54,934 nucleotides of DNA, from assembly GCF_002994615.1 (NCBI RefSeq), contig NZ_PVNK01000214.1:1-54934 (forward strand), read 5' to 3'. Positions 9,627-17,569 of the stretch are shown one piece after another (the first letter of the stretch is position 1; every line of letters begins with the position of its first letter). Under the pieces are notes generated by a model. That model made no database searches. It saw nothing but the letters and a program-made list of their open reading frames with translations, and was not told the DNA's origin. The translations under genes were made by a program, and so were the position numbers. This DNA comes from Enhygromyxa salina (lineage in GTDB: Bacteria > Myxococcota_A > Polyangia > Nannocystales > Nannocystaceae).

Positions 9627-12059
9627 CTAAAAGGGCTGGCAGCTCGGGTCGCCGAGCTCGAGGTCGGCGGCGCTGCGCGGGCTCAGCTTGAAGTTCGAGA
9701 AGGACTCGAGCAGCACCCCGGTCACGCTGACAAAGCTCGAGTCGAGCGGGCACATGTTGTCGAGCGCCTCGAACATCAGATCATCGACGCGCAGCCCGTC
9801 GACCTCGAACTCGTCGTAGTCCATCGCGTCGGGGTTGACGTTGGTGATGACCACGTCCTCGACCCTCAGGAGCATCGACTCGTGGGCCTCGGCCTCGGCT
9901 CCGCCGGTTGCGATCTGCCCCGGCTCCATCAGCTTGGCCGCGAACCCGGGGCTCCCGTCGCCGGGGGTCACGATCGTGACCTCGGCGTCGACGAGCTCGG
10001 TCAGGTCGAAGTACTCCTCGACGGTGCCCTGAACGTCGACGAGGTCGCCGACCCCGAGCCCGCCCGGGTTGCCCCCGGTGAACACGAAGATCCCGGTGTA
10101 GGGCTGGCCGCTGCCGGTCTCGGCCGTGAACGCGCCGCCGTCGGGCTGGATCGCGGTCACGGTCAGGCCTTCGACGAGGACCACGGAGCCCGGCGGGACG
10201 TGGCCCGGATCGCTGGGGTCCTGGATCTGCTCGACGGTCGCCGGGCAGGCTTGGTTACCGGGGTTGGCCACCGGGCAGTCGTCGCAGGCGTCGCCCTTGC
10301 CGTCGTCGTCGGCGTCGGCCTGGTCGGCGTTGGGGTCGAGCGGGCAGTTGTCCTCGTCGTTGGCGACGCCGTCGTTGTCGCTGTCGTCGGGATCGGGGCC
10401 CTCGCACACCTCGCCCGCGTTGGACGGGCAGGGATCGCAGACGTCGCCGAGCCCGTCGAGGTCGCTGTCGGGCTGGTCCTCCCACATCGGAAAGGGCACG
10501 TTGAACACCGGGTTGAACACCTCGGGGCAGTTGTCGACCTCGTTCGGGATCCCGTCGCCGTCGAGATCCTCGGCGGTCGGGCCGTTGGGGTATTCGTCGC
10601 GCGAGGGCACGCAGCTGGGCTCGTCGTCGGGCAGACCGCAGAAGAACAGCGGGTAGCCAGCGGCGCCCTCGACCGCGCTGAGGCTGGTCCCGGTGTCTCG
10701 GGCCACGCACGCGCGCTTGGCCACGCCGCACACCTCGAGGGGCTCGCAGACCTCGGCTCCGAGCGCGCCCGAGCCGAGCAGCTCAGCGTCGCCGTAGAGC
10801 GGCTCGCCGCCGCGCAGGACCAGCGCGACCTTGGACTCGTGGCCACGCACGACCGCGCCGTGGTCGGCCTCGCCCTGCTTGGCGAAGACCGCGATGTCGG
10901 CGACCCAGCCGACCGAGAGCTCACCGATCGCAAGCTCGCCCCCGACCGCCTGCGCGCCGCCGCGGGTCGCCATCGCCCACAGGTCGCGGTCGGAGAAGTA
11001 GTCGCCGTAGTGGGTGTCGTCGAGGTACGCGGCGCAGGCCAGCTCGCGCAGCATGTTCATCGAACCCGAGGGCAGCCAGTCGGTCCCGAGCGCGAGCGGG
11101 ATCCCGAGGGCGTCGAACATCGTGACCGGCGCGGTCGCGCCGTAGAGCACGACGTTGGACCGCGGCGACCAGATGACCTTGGCGTCGGCGTCGGCGATCT
11201 GCTGGGCCAGCGCGAGCGGGGCCCCGAGCGCGTGGACGACCGCGGTGTTGGACTCGACCACGTCGGTCGCCCCGGAGGTCGTGCAGACCAGCTCGTTGCT
11301 GGCGTACTCGTTGATGCCCTCGGCGATGTGCGGCAGGTAGGCGCCGCCGTCGAGGTCCTGGCTCGTGGTCGGATCGCCGCCGTAGCTGCAGCCCGAGGCC
11401 TGCTGGATCCCGTCGTTGTCGTCGAGGGGGAAGGTGTCGCTGTCGGCCTGGGGGATGCTCAGGCCCTCGAGCCCGCCCGAGTCGAGGTTGCGCAGGAGCC
11501 CGGGCTCGCCGCCGGCGCTCGCCGCCGAGGTCGCCCCCGCCATCACGAAGCGCAGCTCGGCGGCGAGCACCGTCTCGGCCGAGGCCCCGCCCGCGGTCGA
11601 GAGCGCGGCGTGGCCGTTGAGGCCCTTGCGCCAGTCGTGGCGGTGGTCGTAGCGATCGACGCCCGCGCCGATCGGCCAGTTGTTGGCGAAGGAGATGTGG
11701 TCGTGGGGGTTGATCAGCCCGGGCGAGACGACCGCGTCGGCGCAGGTCAAGGTCGCGTCGGCGGCCTCGCACTCGCAGCCGACGCAGGTGATCTCGCCGC
11801 CCTCGATCCGGACCGAGCCGCCGCGGTAGACGGCGTCGGGACCCAGCACGTCGCCGCGGATCAGCAGCGAGCCGCCAGCTTGGCCCTCGGCGGTGCAGGT
11901 GCCCGCGTCCGCGGGCTCGAGCTCGCCGCACTCGACGATCTCCGCTTCGTCGCCGGTCTCACCGGTCTCGCCGGTCTCGCTGGTGTCGTCGGACTTGCCA
12001 CAGGCGGCGGCCGAGGCCACCAGCAGCGAGAGAATGGATGCGAGCTGACGAGTCGACAT
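9627..12059 (-). CDS. Amidohydrolase-family lipoprotein with thrombospondin type 3 and OB-like domains
   Basis: This 810-residue protein starts with a lipobox signal (LLVASAAAC) and a short SETGETGETGD linker. Residues about 50-500 are an amidohydrolase-like barrel: VVSPGLINPHDHISF carries the HxH-type site, and LGTDWLPSG carries the late Asp region. Next come Asp-rich thrombospondin type 3 calcium-binding repeats (DLDGDGIPNEVDNCP, then DSDNDGVANDEDNCP and DADDDGKGDACDDCP). The last about 170 residues look like an OB-fold of the type attached to extracellular nucleases (VLVEGLTVTAIQPDGG). It is a cell-surface hydrolase of unknown substrate. The start at 12059 was chosen because it gives the signal peptide; the frame is open 41 codons further up. 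Confidence 0.88.
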   Translation of the reverse strand: MSTRQLASILSLLVASAAACGKSDDTSETGETGETGDEAEIVECGELEPADAGTCTAEGQAGGSLLIRGDVLGPDAVYRGGSVRIEGGEITCVGCECEAADATLTCADAVVSPGLINPHDHISFANNWPIGAGVDRYDHRHDWRKGLNGHAALSTAGGASAETVLAAELRFVMAGATSAASAGGEPGLLRNLDSGGLEGLSIPQADSDTFPLDDNDGIQQASGCSYGGDPTTSQDLDGGAYLPHIAEGINEYASNELVCTTSGATDVVESNTAVVHALGAPLALAQQIADADAKVIWSPRSNVVLYGATAPVTMFDALGIPLALGTDWLPSGSMNMLRELACAAYLDDTHYGDYFSDRDLWAMATRGGAQAVGGELAIGELSVGWVADIAVFAKQGEADHGAVVRGHESKVALVLRGGEPLYGDAELLGSGALGAEVCEPLEVCGVAKRACVARDTGTSLSAVEGAAGYPLFFCGLPDDEPSCVPSRDEYPNGPTAEDLDGDGIPNEVDNCPEVFNPVFNVPFPMWEDQPDSDLDGLGDVCDPCPSNAGEVCEGPDPDDSDNDGVANDEDNCPLDPNADQADADDDGKGDACDDCPVANPGNQACPATVEQIQDPSDPGHVPPGSVVLVEGLTVTAIQPDGGAFTAETGSGQPYTGIFVFTGGNPGGLGVGDLVDVQGTVEEYFDLTELVDAEVTIVTPGDGSPGFAAKLMEPGQIATGGAEAEAHESMLLRVEDVVITNVNPDAMDYDEFEVDGLRVDDLMFEALDNMCPLDSSFVSVTGVLLESFSNFKLSPRSAADLELGDPSCQPF

Positions 12060-12326
12060 GGCGGTCCGCGACAGTTGCACGACTGGGCGCCCAGGGCTAC
12101 AGCCTCCGCCGCGACGCGATGTCGACGCCATGCCCGGTCTGCGCTCGTGCGCGTTCGCGCCGACTTGCGCCAGCACGGTCACGCCCGCGAGCGACTCTCC
12201 CCCGCTGAAGCGCCCTCACTTGGGACAACACGCGAAACTCGTGGGTGACATGGGGGCTGTCGAGCGGGCATCATCGTCGGGAACTTCGAGTCGGCGACCG
12301 CGCGTCGCCTCTCCAAAGCCCTGACC
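12060..12326. promoter_or_regulatory. Divergent intergenic region
   Basis: 267 bases separate two divergent lipoprotein starts, so both promoters should lie here. I could not identify a clear -35/-10 pair or operator. Confidence 0.4.
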
Positions 12327-13631
12327 ATGGCCCGTCTACATTTTCTTCACCGCCCCCTGATCCCATTTACAGCCCTCGGACTCGCCTGTGGCGCCCTCGC
12401 CTGCGCGGACGATCCGCCCGACGGCAGCACCAGCCTCACAAACGGTGAGCTCGGCGACGGCGACGCAGACACCGAGACCGGCGACGGCGACGGCGACTCG
12501 GGCGACGGAGACGGCGACTCGGGCGACGGAGACGGCGACCCCGGGGACGGCGACGGCGACTCGGGCGACGGAGACGGAGACGGCGACGGCGACGGCGACA
12601 CCGGGGACGGCGACGGCGACACCGGGGACGGCGACGGCGACTCGCTGTGCGGCAACGCCGTGGTCGACCCGGGCGAGGAGTGCGACGTCGGCAACGAGAC
12701 CATGTACTGCGACAGCGACTGCACCTTCGCCGTGTGCGGCGACGGCTATCACAACACGCTGTCCGAGGAGTGCGACGACGGCAACGCCCAGAACAACGAC
12801 GGCTGCATCGGCCCCTGCGTGATCAACGTCTGCGGCGACGGGACCGTGTGGGAGGGCGTCGAGGAGTGCGACGACGCCAACAACGTCAACACCGACGAGT
12901 GCAAGAACGACTGCACCAACGCCTTTTGCGGCGACGGGGTCATCTGGGAAGAGGTCGAGCAGTGTGAAGACCTGAACATGGTCGACACCGACGCGTGCAC
13001 CAACACCTGCCAAGACGCCGTGTGCGGCGACGGGATCTTGTGGGAGGGCGTGGAGGTCTGCGACGACAACAACTTCGACGACGACGACATGTGCCCGGGC
13101 AGCTGCGAGCCGGCCTTTTGCGGCGACGGCTACACCCTCCTCGGCGTCGAGGAGTGCGACGACGCCAACATGGTCGACGACGACTTCTGCACCAACGACT
13201 GCACCTCGAACGGCTGGTACGACGACTTCGAATCCAACGATCTCAACACCCTGCCGTGGTCGAGCGACGGCGACGCGATGTGGGCCACGAGCAACACCGA
13301 GCCCCACCAGGGCAGCTTCGGCGCCGCGAGCGGGACGATCACCAACAGCCAGCAGAGCCACCTCGAGGTCACGCTCCTGATCCCCTCGGACAGCGAGATC
13401 AGCTTCTGGTACCGGGTCAGCAGCGAGGCCAACTTCGACTATCTGCGCTTTTACATCGACGACGTCCAGCAAGGTAACGGCTGGTCCGGCGACCTCGCCT
13501 GGGCCCAGGCCAGCTACCCGGTCGACGCGGGCAACCACACCTTCCGCTGGTCCTACACCAAGGACGGCTCGGTCAGCTCGTTCTCCGACAAGGCCTGGAT
13601 CGACGAGGTCGACATCGGCCTCCCGCCGTGA
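12327..13631 (+). CDS. Cys-rich repeat lipoprotein with Gly-Asp linker (DUF4215-like)
   Basis: The 434-residue protein has a signal with a lipobox-like end (LACGALAC). A linker of about 65 residues made almost only of Gly and Asp follows, broken by Ser, Thr or Pro. Then come about six copies of the Myxococcus Cys-rich repeat, each near CGDG....GVEECDDANN....C...C (about residues 108-295). The C-terminal about 140 residues look like a beta-sandwich (WYDDFESNDL at its start, ISFWYRVSS and FRWSYTKDG inside) of the MAM or concanavalin type. Such proteins are surface-exposed; binding of a ligand or polysaccharide is an inference. The Gly-Asp region is a tandem codon repeat and may vary between strains. 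Confidence 0.88.
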   Translation: MARLHFLHRPLIPFTALGLACGALACADDPPDGSTSLTNGELGDGDADTETGDGDGDSGDGDGDSGDGDGDPGDGDGDSGDGDGDGDGDGDTGDGDGDTGDGDGDSLCGNAVVDPGEECDVGNETMYCDSDCTFAVCGDGYHNTLSEECDDGNAQNNDGCIGPCVINVCGDGTVWEGVEECDDANNVNTDECKNDCTNAFCGDGVIWEEVEQCEDLNMVDTDACTNTCQDAVCGDGILWEGVEVCDDNNFDDDDMCPGSCEPAFCGDGYTLLGVEECDDANMVDDDFCTNDCTSNGWYDDFESNDLNTLPWSSDGDAMWATSNTEPHQGSFGAASGTITNSQQSHLEVTLLIPSDSEISFWYRVSSEANFDYLRFYIDDVQQGNGWSGDLAWAQASYPVDAGNHTFRWSYTKDGSVSSFSDKAWIDEVDIGLPP

Positions 13632-13653
13632 TCACGACTCGGGTCAAGGGCGA

Positions 13654-14127
13654 TCAAGGGCGATTGAGCGCGCGGAAATCGGCGGCGTAAGCCCGATTGC
13701 GCAGATCAAATTCGATCAAGTCGTCGTCGGGCGTCACGTCGAACAGCGGCCGGGCGACCACGCGCATCAGCCCGTAGGGCAGCAGGCCGACCACCGCGAC
13801 GCCGGCCCACGACCACCAGCCGCTCGCAAACAGCTCGAAGCGCTCGGCGAGATAGAGCAGCCCGGCGATCGCGGCGAGCGTGAACCCGGCGACCGAGAGC
13901 GCGTCGCTGATGCGCGCGTTCCGGAGCCGCCGGAGGTGCCCGCGGCAGACCGGCACCGTTGACTGCCAGCGCTGGATCACGTCGTCCGACAGCGGCCTGA
14001 AGTAGTAGCCGAGCACCTCGTCGATCCCGGCCGCGTGATCGGGCGAGGCCTTCCCGCACACCGGGCAGCGATCGGGGAAGCGAACGGGGTGACGCTTGGG
14101 GAGCACGACGGGAGCGTGACGGGGCAT
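13654..14127 (-). CDS. Small membrane protein with N-terminal zinc-binding motif
   Basis: I do not recognise the family. The 157-residue protein has a CPVCGK knuckle at residues 21-26 and a second Cys/His pair in VPVCRGHLRRL, which could bind zinc. Two hydrophobic helices follow (about 80-97 and 105-125), then a soluble acidic end. It converges with the Cys-rich lipoprotein gene 22 bases away and lies 44 bases downstream of the oxygenase gene on the same strand, so those two may be cotranscribed. Confidence 0.7.
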   Translation of the reverse strand: MPRHAPVVLPKRHPVRFPDRCPVCGKASPDHAAGIDEVLGYYFRPLSDDVIQRWQSTVPVCRGHLRRLRNARISDALSVAGFTLAAIAGLLYLAERFELFASGWWSWAGVAVVGLLPYGLMRVVARPLFDVTPDDDLIEFDLRNRAYAADFRALNRP

Positions 14128-14171
14128 GCCAGACTCAATCGTGCCGCAAAATCAGCCGCAGTTCAGCCCGC

Positions 14172-14888
14172 CTAGTCACGCCGATTTTGCACGGGCTCGA
14201 GGAAGAACCCCGCGACGCTCGCACGGACGTTGTGGCCGGCCGCCGAGCTGACCCGCGAGATCATGTGCGGCGCCCCGGCCAGGACCACGAGGCGGTTGGG
14301 CTTGGGCATCACGAAGCTGCCGCAGCCCATGTCGAGCAGCCGCTCGGAGTAGTCCTCGGTCTCGAACCTGTAGCCCATGATCGGGAGCTCGTCGTCGTCG
14401 GGGTCCTCGCCCTCGGGCTCGCCGAGCTCACCGATGAGCAGCTCCCCGCCCCAGTGCGCGTTCCAGTGGGGATGCGCGTAGTAGACGAAGGCGCCGGCGT
14501 AGAGCGCGTGGTCGTCGACGTGCCACGAGAGCGCGGTGCCGTGGGGGTAGACATAGGGCCGCGCGCTGACGCTCGCCCAGCTGTCACTGACGAGGCCCTC
14601 GTGGAGCTCGGGCCGGGTCAGCAGCGCATGGATCACGCGATCGATCGGCGTCTCGCTCGGGTAGCGGTGGGGGTCCGCGTCGTCGTGGCGGGCGGCGGGG
14701 TCGCGGCCGTGGGTGCGGATCTCCTGGCCGCCGAGCGGGACCCCATCGTCGAGCTTCCAGGCCCCGCGGCTGCGCGTGACCGGCAGCAGGTCGACGAACT
14801 GAAAGTGGCTCCAGACCTCGGTCCACGCGTCTTCGTCGAGGAAGTCGTCGATCACGCGGAAGCTGGGGTGGTCGATCGTGCTCGGCAC
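14172..14888 (-). CDS. 2-oxoglutarate/Fe(II)-dependent oxygenase-like protein
   Basis: The 238-residue product opens with FRVIDDFLDEDAW, typical of prolyl-hydroxylase-like oxygenases. It carries an iron-binding HxD (LSWHVDDHALYAG) and a distal His before a 2OG-binding Arg (AGHNVRASVAGFFLE). WGGELLIGE between them fits the core double-stranded beta-helix. The start is a GTG at 14888, preceded by AAAGG eight bases upstream. The frame stays open to 15116, but those extra codons give low-complexity sequence close to the divergent adh promoter. The substrate is unknown; hydroxylation of a protein or small molecule is expected from the family. Confidence 0.78.
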   Translation of the reverse strand: MPSTIDHPSFRVIDDFLDEDAWTEVWSHFQFVDLLPVTRSRGAWKLDDGVPLGGQEIRTHGRDPAARHDDADPHRYPSETPIDRVIHALLTRPELHEGLVSDSWASVSARPYVYPHGTALSWHVDDHALYAGAFVYYAHPHWNAHWGGELLIGELGEPEGEDPDDDELPIMGYRFETEDYSERLLDMGCGSFVMPKPNRLVVLAGAPHMISRVSSAAGHNVRASVAGFFLEPVQNRRD

Positions 14889-15193
14889 CGACGAGACCTT
14901 TTCACGGCTCGCGCAGGTCGGCAAGGGCGGGGCCCCGGCGGGTTGTTCGTCGAGGCCGACGAGCGCCGGCCGACGGCGGGCGCGGCCCCGAGCCCGATCC
15001 CCTCCTCGCCGAGCGCGTTGGCGACCCACACGACGCAGTCGGGGACCCAGCCCAACTCGGCGATGCGCTCGCTCGCCGCTCCGAGCCGAGCTCAGCCCGG
15101 CTTCGGCTCGGCGCACGCGCTTCTCTTGTCAGCCTACGCGCGGCGTCTATGCTCGCCCCCTTCGCGGGCCCGTCCCGCAGGAGCGAGCCCAGC
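14889..15193. other. 305-bp divergent gap with a coding-like minus-strand stretch
   Basis: This gap separates the oxygenase from the divergent alcohol dehydrogenase and must contain their promoters. The minus strand from about 15075 to 14950 reads ERIAELGWVPDCVVWVANAL and on, with G or C at nearly every third position. It has no proper start or stop and looks like a gene remnant. Confidence 0.35.
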
Positions 15194-16207
15194 ATGCGAG
15201 TCATGGAAGTCCGAGAAGCAGGTGCCCCCCTCGTCCTCGCCGAGCGCGAGATCAGCGAGCCCGGTCCGGGTGAGGTGCGCATCGAGGTCGCCGCCTGCGG
15301 CATCTGTCACAGCGACGCCTTCGTCAAGTACGCGGGCTACCCCGGCCTCGAGCTCCCGCGGGTCCCGGGCCACGAGGTCGCCGGCACCATCGACGCGGTC
15401 GGTGAGGGCGTCAGCGTGTGGAAGATCGGCGATCGGGTCGGCGTCGGCTGGCACGGCGGGCACTGCTTTCAGTGCCAGGCCTGCCGCCGCGGCCACTTCA
15501 TCAACTGCGCCAACGCCAAGATCACCGGCATCTCCCACGACGGCGGCTACGGCGAGTACATGATCTCGCCGTGGGAGGCGGTCGCGCGGCTGCCCGACGA
15601 CATCGACTTCGTCAACGCCGGCCCGCTGCTGTGCGCGGGCGTCACCACCTACAATTCGCTGCGCAACAGCGGCGCGCGCCCGGGCGACACCGTCGCGATT
15701 CAGGGCATCGGCGGCCTCGGTCACCTCGCGGTCCAGTACGCGCACAAGATGGGCTTTCGGACCGTCGCCCTCTCGCGCGGCGCCGACAAGGAGGCCCTCG
15801 CCAGGGAGCTCGGCGCCAGCGCTTACATCGACACCGAGGCCCAGCGGTCCGGCAAGGCCCTCGCAGCCCTCGGCGGCGCGGATCTGATCCTCGCAACCGC
15901 CCCCAACGCCGCGGCGATCTCAGCCCTGCCAGCCGGGCTCAAGCCCCGGGGCAAGCTCATGCTCGTCGCCGCGCCCCAGGGCAAGCTCGAGGTCAGCGCG
16001 GTCCGCTTGCTCAGCGGCAAACAGATCCACGGCTGGTCGAGCGGCACCGCCGTCGACTCCGAGGACACCCTCGAGTTCAGCGTCCTCGCCGACGTCCGCC
16101 CGCGCATCGAGACCTTCCCCCTCGAGCAGGCCAACGAGGCCTTCGAGCTGATGATGACCAACAAGGCCCGGTTCCGCGCGGTCCTGACGATCGCCGAGCG
16201 TTCGTGA
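15194..16207 (+). CDS. Zinc-dependent alcohol dehydrogenase (MDR superfamily)
   Basis: This 337-residue enzyme has the catalytic zinc Cys in AACGICHSD (residues 33-41), His60-Glu61 in PGHEVAG, and structural zinc cysteines at about 91-105 (CFQCQACRRGHFINC). The NAD(P)-binding Rossmann motif is GIGGLGHLAVQYA near residue 171. It is predicted to oxidise an alcohol or reduce an aldehyde in the cytoplasm. The start ATG at 15194 has an AGGAG ribosome site about 12 bases upstream, which decides it over the earlier ATG at 15149. The C-terminal ANEAFELMMTNKARFRAVL is typical of the family. Substrate and cofactor preference are not readable with certainty. Confidence 0.92.
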   Translation: MRVMEVREAGAPLVLAEREISEPGPGEVRIEVAACGICHSDAFVKYAGYPGLELPRVPGHEVAGTIDAVGEGVSVWKIGDRVGVGWHGGHCFQCQACRRGHFINCANAKITGISHDGGYGEYMISPWEAVARLPDDIDFVNAGPLLCAGVTTYNSLRNSGARPGDTVAIQGIGGLGHLAVQYAHKMGFRTVALSRGADKEALARELGASAYIDTEAQRSGKALAALGGADLILATAPNAAAISALPAGLKPRGKLMLVAAPQGKLEVSAVRLLSGKQIHGWSSGTAVDSEDTLEFSVLADVRPRIETFPLEQANEAFELMMTNKARFRAVLTIAERS

Positions 16208-16307
16208 CTCCAAGCGGGACCGACCGCCGGCGGGCTTCGAGTGACGCGACCGACGAGGGCGGCCCCCCGGTGCGAGGGGCCAAATGACCGCCCACGAGTG
16301 AGCGCGA

Positions 16308-17438
16308 TCATTTGGCGACGCTCGGGAGCGCGGGCCCCTGCCCGACCACGACCATCTCGCTGACGCGGCCGTCGAGGGCCGGCAAGCTCCCGGCCGGATA
16401 CTCGCGGACCCGACGATCCTCGCCGACCACGCTCAGGCCCTCGCGCGACGCGACCCAGAAGCGATGGCGCGCGTCGATCGCGATCGCCTCGGCGGTCTCG
16501 CACGCGTACTGCGTTCCAGCCAGGCGCCAGATCTTGGTCGGCGGCTTCGGGGTCACGCGCACGAGGTCGCAGGTGCGGGTCACGAGCCCGGCGTAGCCGT
16601 CGGCCGAGACGGCGAGGTCCGTCGCATAGCTGCGCGAGCCCTTGGTCTCGATCAGCACGTTCTCGAGTTGGGTCGGGTGGAGGCGGCTCAGCTTGGCGCC
16701 GTTGGTCGTGTGGACCCGGCCGAGCGCGGACGGGGTCGGGTGGAGCAAGCGCGGCGTCGCACCAATGATCGACAGGTCGAGGGGCCGCCACTGGCCCTGC
16801 GCGCGGTAAAAGGCAGCCCTGGGCCCGACGACCCAGACCACGCCCTCGCTGTCGATCGCGACCTCGACCTCGGCGCCATGCTCAGCGTCGCCCTCGAGCC
16901 CGAGCTCGGCCAGCGGCGTCATCTCCCACTCGCCCTCGACTCGGGTCCCGACGCCGCCGCCAGCGACCACCCACACGGCCCCGTCTTTGGCCAGCGCGAC
17001 GTGATCGACCGGCGCCACGCCCTCGAGCGAGAGGCCCTCGACCTCGACGAGCGCGTCACCTTGGAGCTCGCGTAGCGAGCGAGCATCGAGGACATGGACG
17101 CGCCCCTCGGGGCCAATGAACAGGTCGAGGATCGCGCGAGCGGGGGTGTCGACCAACACCTTCGCGCCCCGGTGATCGAGGCGCACGATCCGCTGACGGT
17201 CGATGACAAGGTAGACCGGGCCGGGCTCGGCGACGTCCGGTGCCGAGCCGACAGATCGATCAACTTCACTCCGTGAAGGCGGCGACGAGCGCTGCTCGAT
17301 CGGAGCCGCCTTCGTCTTCGCCTGCGTCTTTGCTTGGACCACCGCCTCGCCGTCGCGACTCGTGGCGGGCGGCGCCTGCTCACAGCCCGCGTGCGCGATC
17401 AGGGCAATGGCACAGAGGAACGCCAATTGAGAATGCAT
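16308..17438 (-). CDS. Lipoprotein with predicted beta-propeller
   Basis: The 376-residue protein has a lipoprotein signal (LIAHAGC) and a Lys/Ala/Ser-rich linker. The rest is made of repeated short strand pairs such as HVALAKDGAVWVVAGGG, VAIDSEGVVWVVGPR and IAIDARHRFWVASREGLSVVG. This matches two-component-regulator or NHL-like propeller blades. The start at 17438 was preferred to an in-frame one at 17456 because it sits directly at the signal peptide. It is divergent from the DUF1592-type operon. Its binding partner is unknown. Confidence 0.78.
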   Translation of the reverse strand: MHSQLAFLCAIALIAHAGCEQAPPATSRDGEAVVQAKTQAKTKAAPIEQRSSPPSRSEVDRSVGSAPDVAEPGPVYLVIDRQRIVRLDHRGAKVLVDTPARAILDLFIGPEGRVHVLDARSLRELQGDALVEVEGLSLEGVAPVDHVALAKDGAVWVVAGGGVGTRVEGEWEMTPLAELGLEGDAEHGAEVEVAIDSEGVVWVVGPRAAFYRAQGQWRPLDLSIIGATPRLLHPTPSALGRVHTTNGAKLSRLHPTQLENVLIETKGSRSYATDLAVSADGYAGLVTRTCDLVRVTPKPPTKIWRLAGTQYACETAEAIAIDARHRFWVASREGLSVVGEDRRVREYPAGSLPALDGRVSEMVVVGQGPALPSVAK

Positions 17439-17569
17439 GTTCACGACCCTCAACATGCCAAATTATCATTTGTCTGTCGCGCCCATGGTTGTGCCTGGCA
17501 CCATCCGTCAATTCGACTAAATGCGATTAAGCCTTGAGAACCAACGTTTTGCGTGAGAAGTTGGCGACC
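17439..17569. promoter_or_regulatory. Divergent promoter region, relatively AT-rich
   Basis: 131 bases lie between the propeller lipoprotein and the DUF1592-type gene. The stretch around 17455-17530 is much richer in A and T than the surroundings, as expected for a promoter. No confident promoter boxes were assigned. Confidence 0.4.

Noticed and set aside
9267..12248. 993-codon open frame on the plus strand
   Set aside because: It overlaps the kinase end and the whole amidohydrolase gene in antisense. Composition is unlike a folded protein, while the genes beneath have clear domains.
17490..17515. TGGCACC near 17490 as a sigma-54 promoter
   Set aside because: The matching TTGC box at the correct distance is missing.
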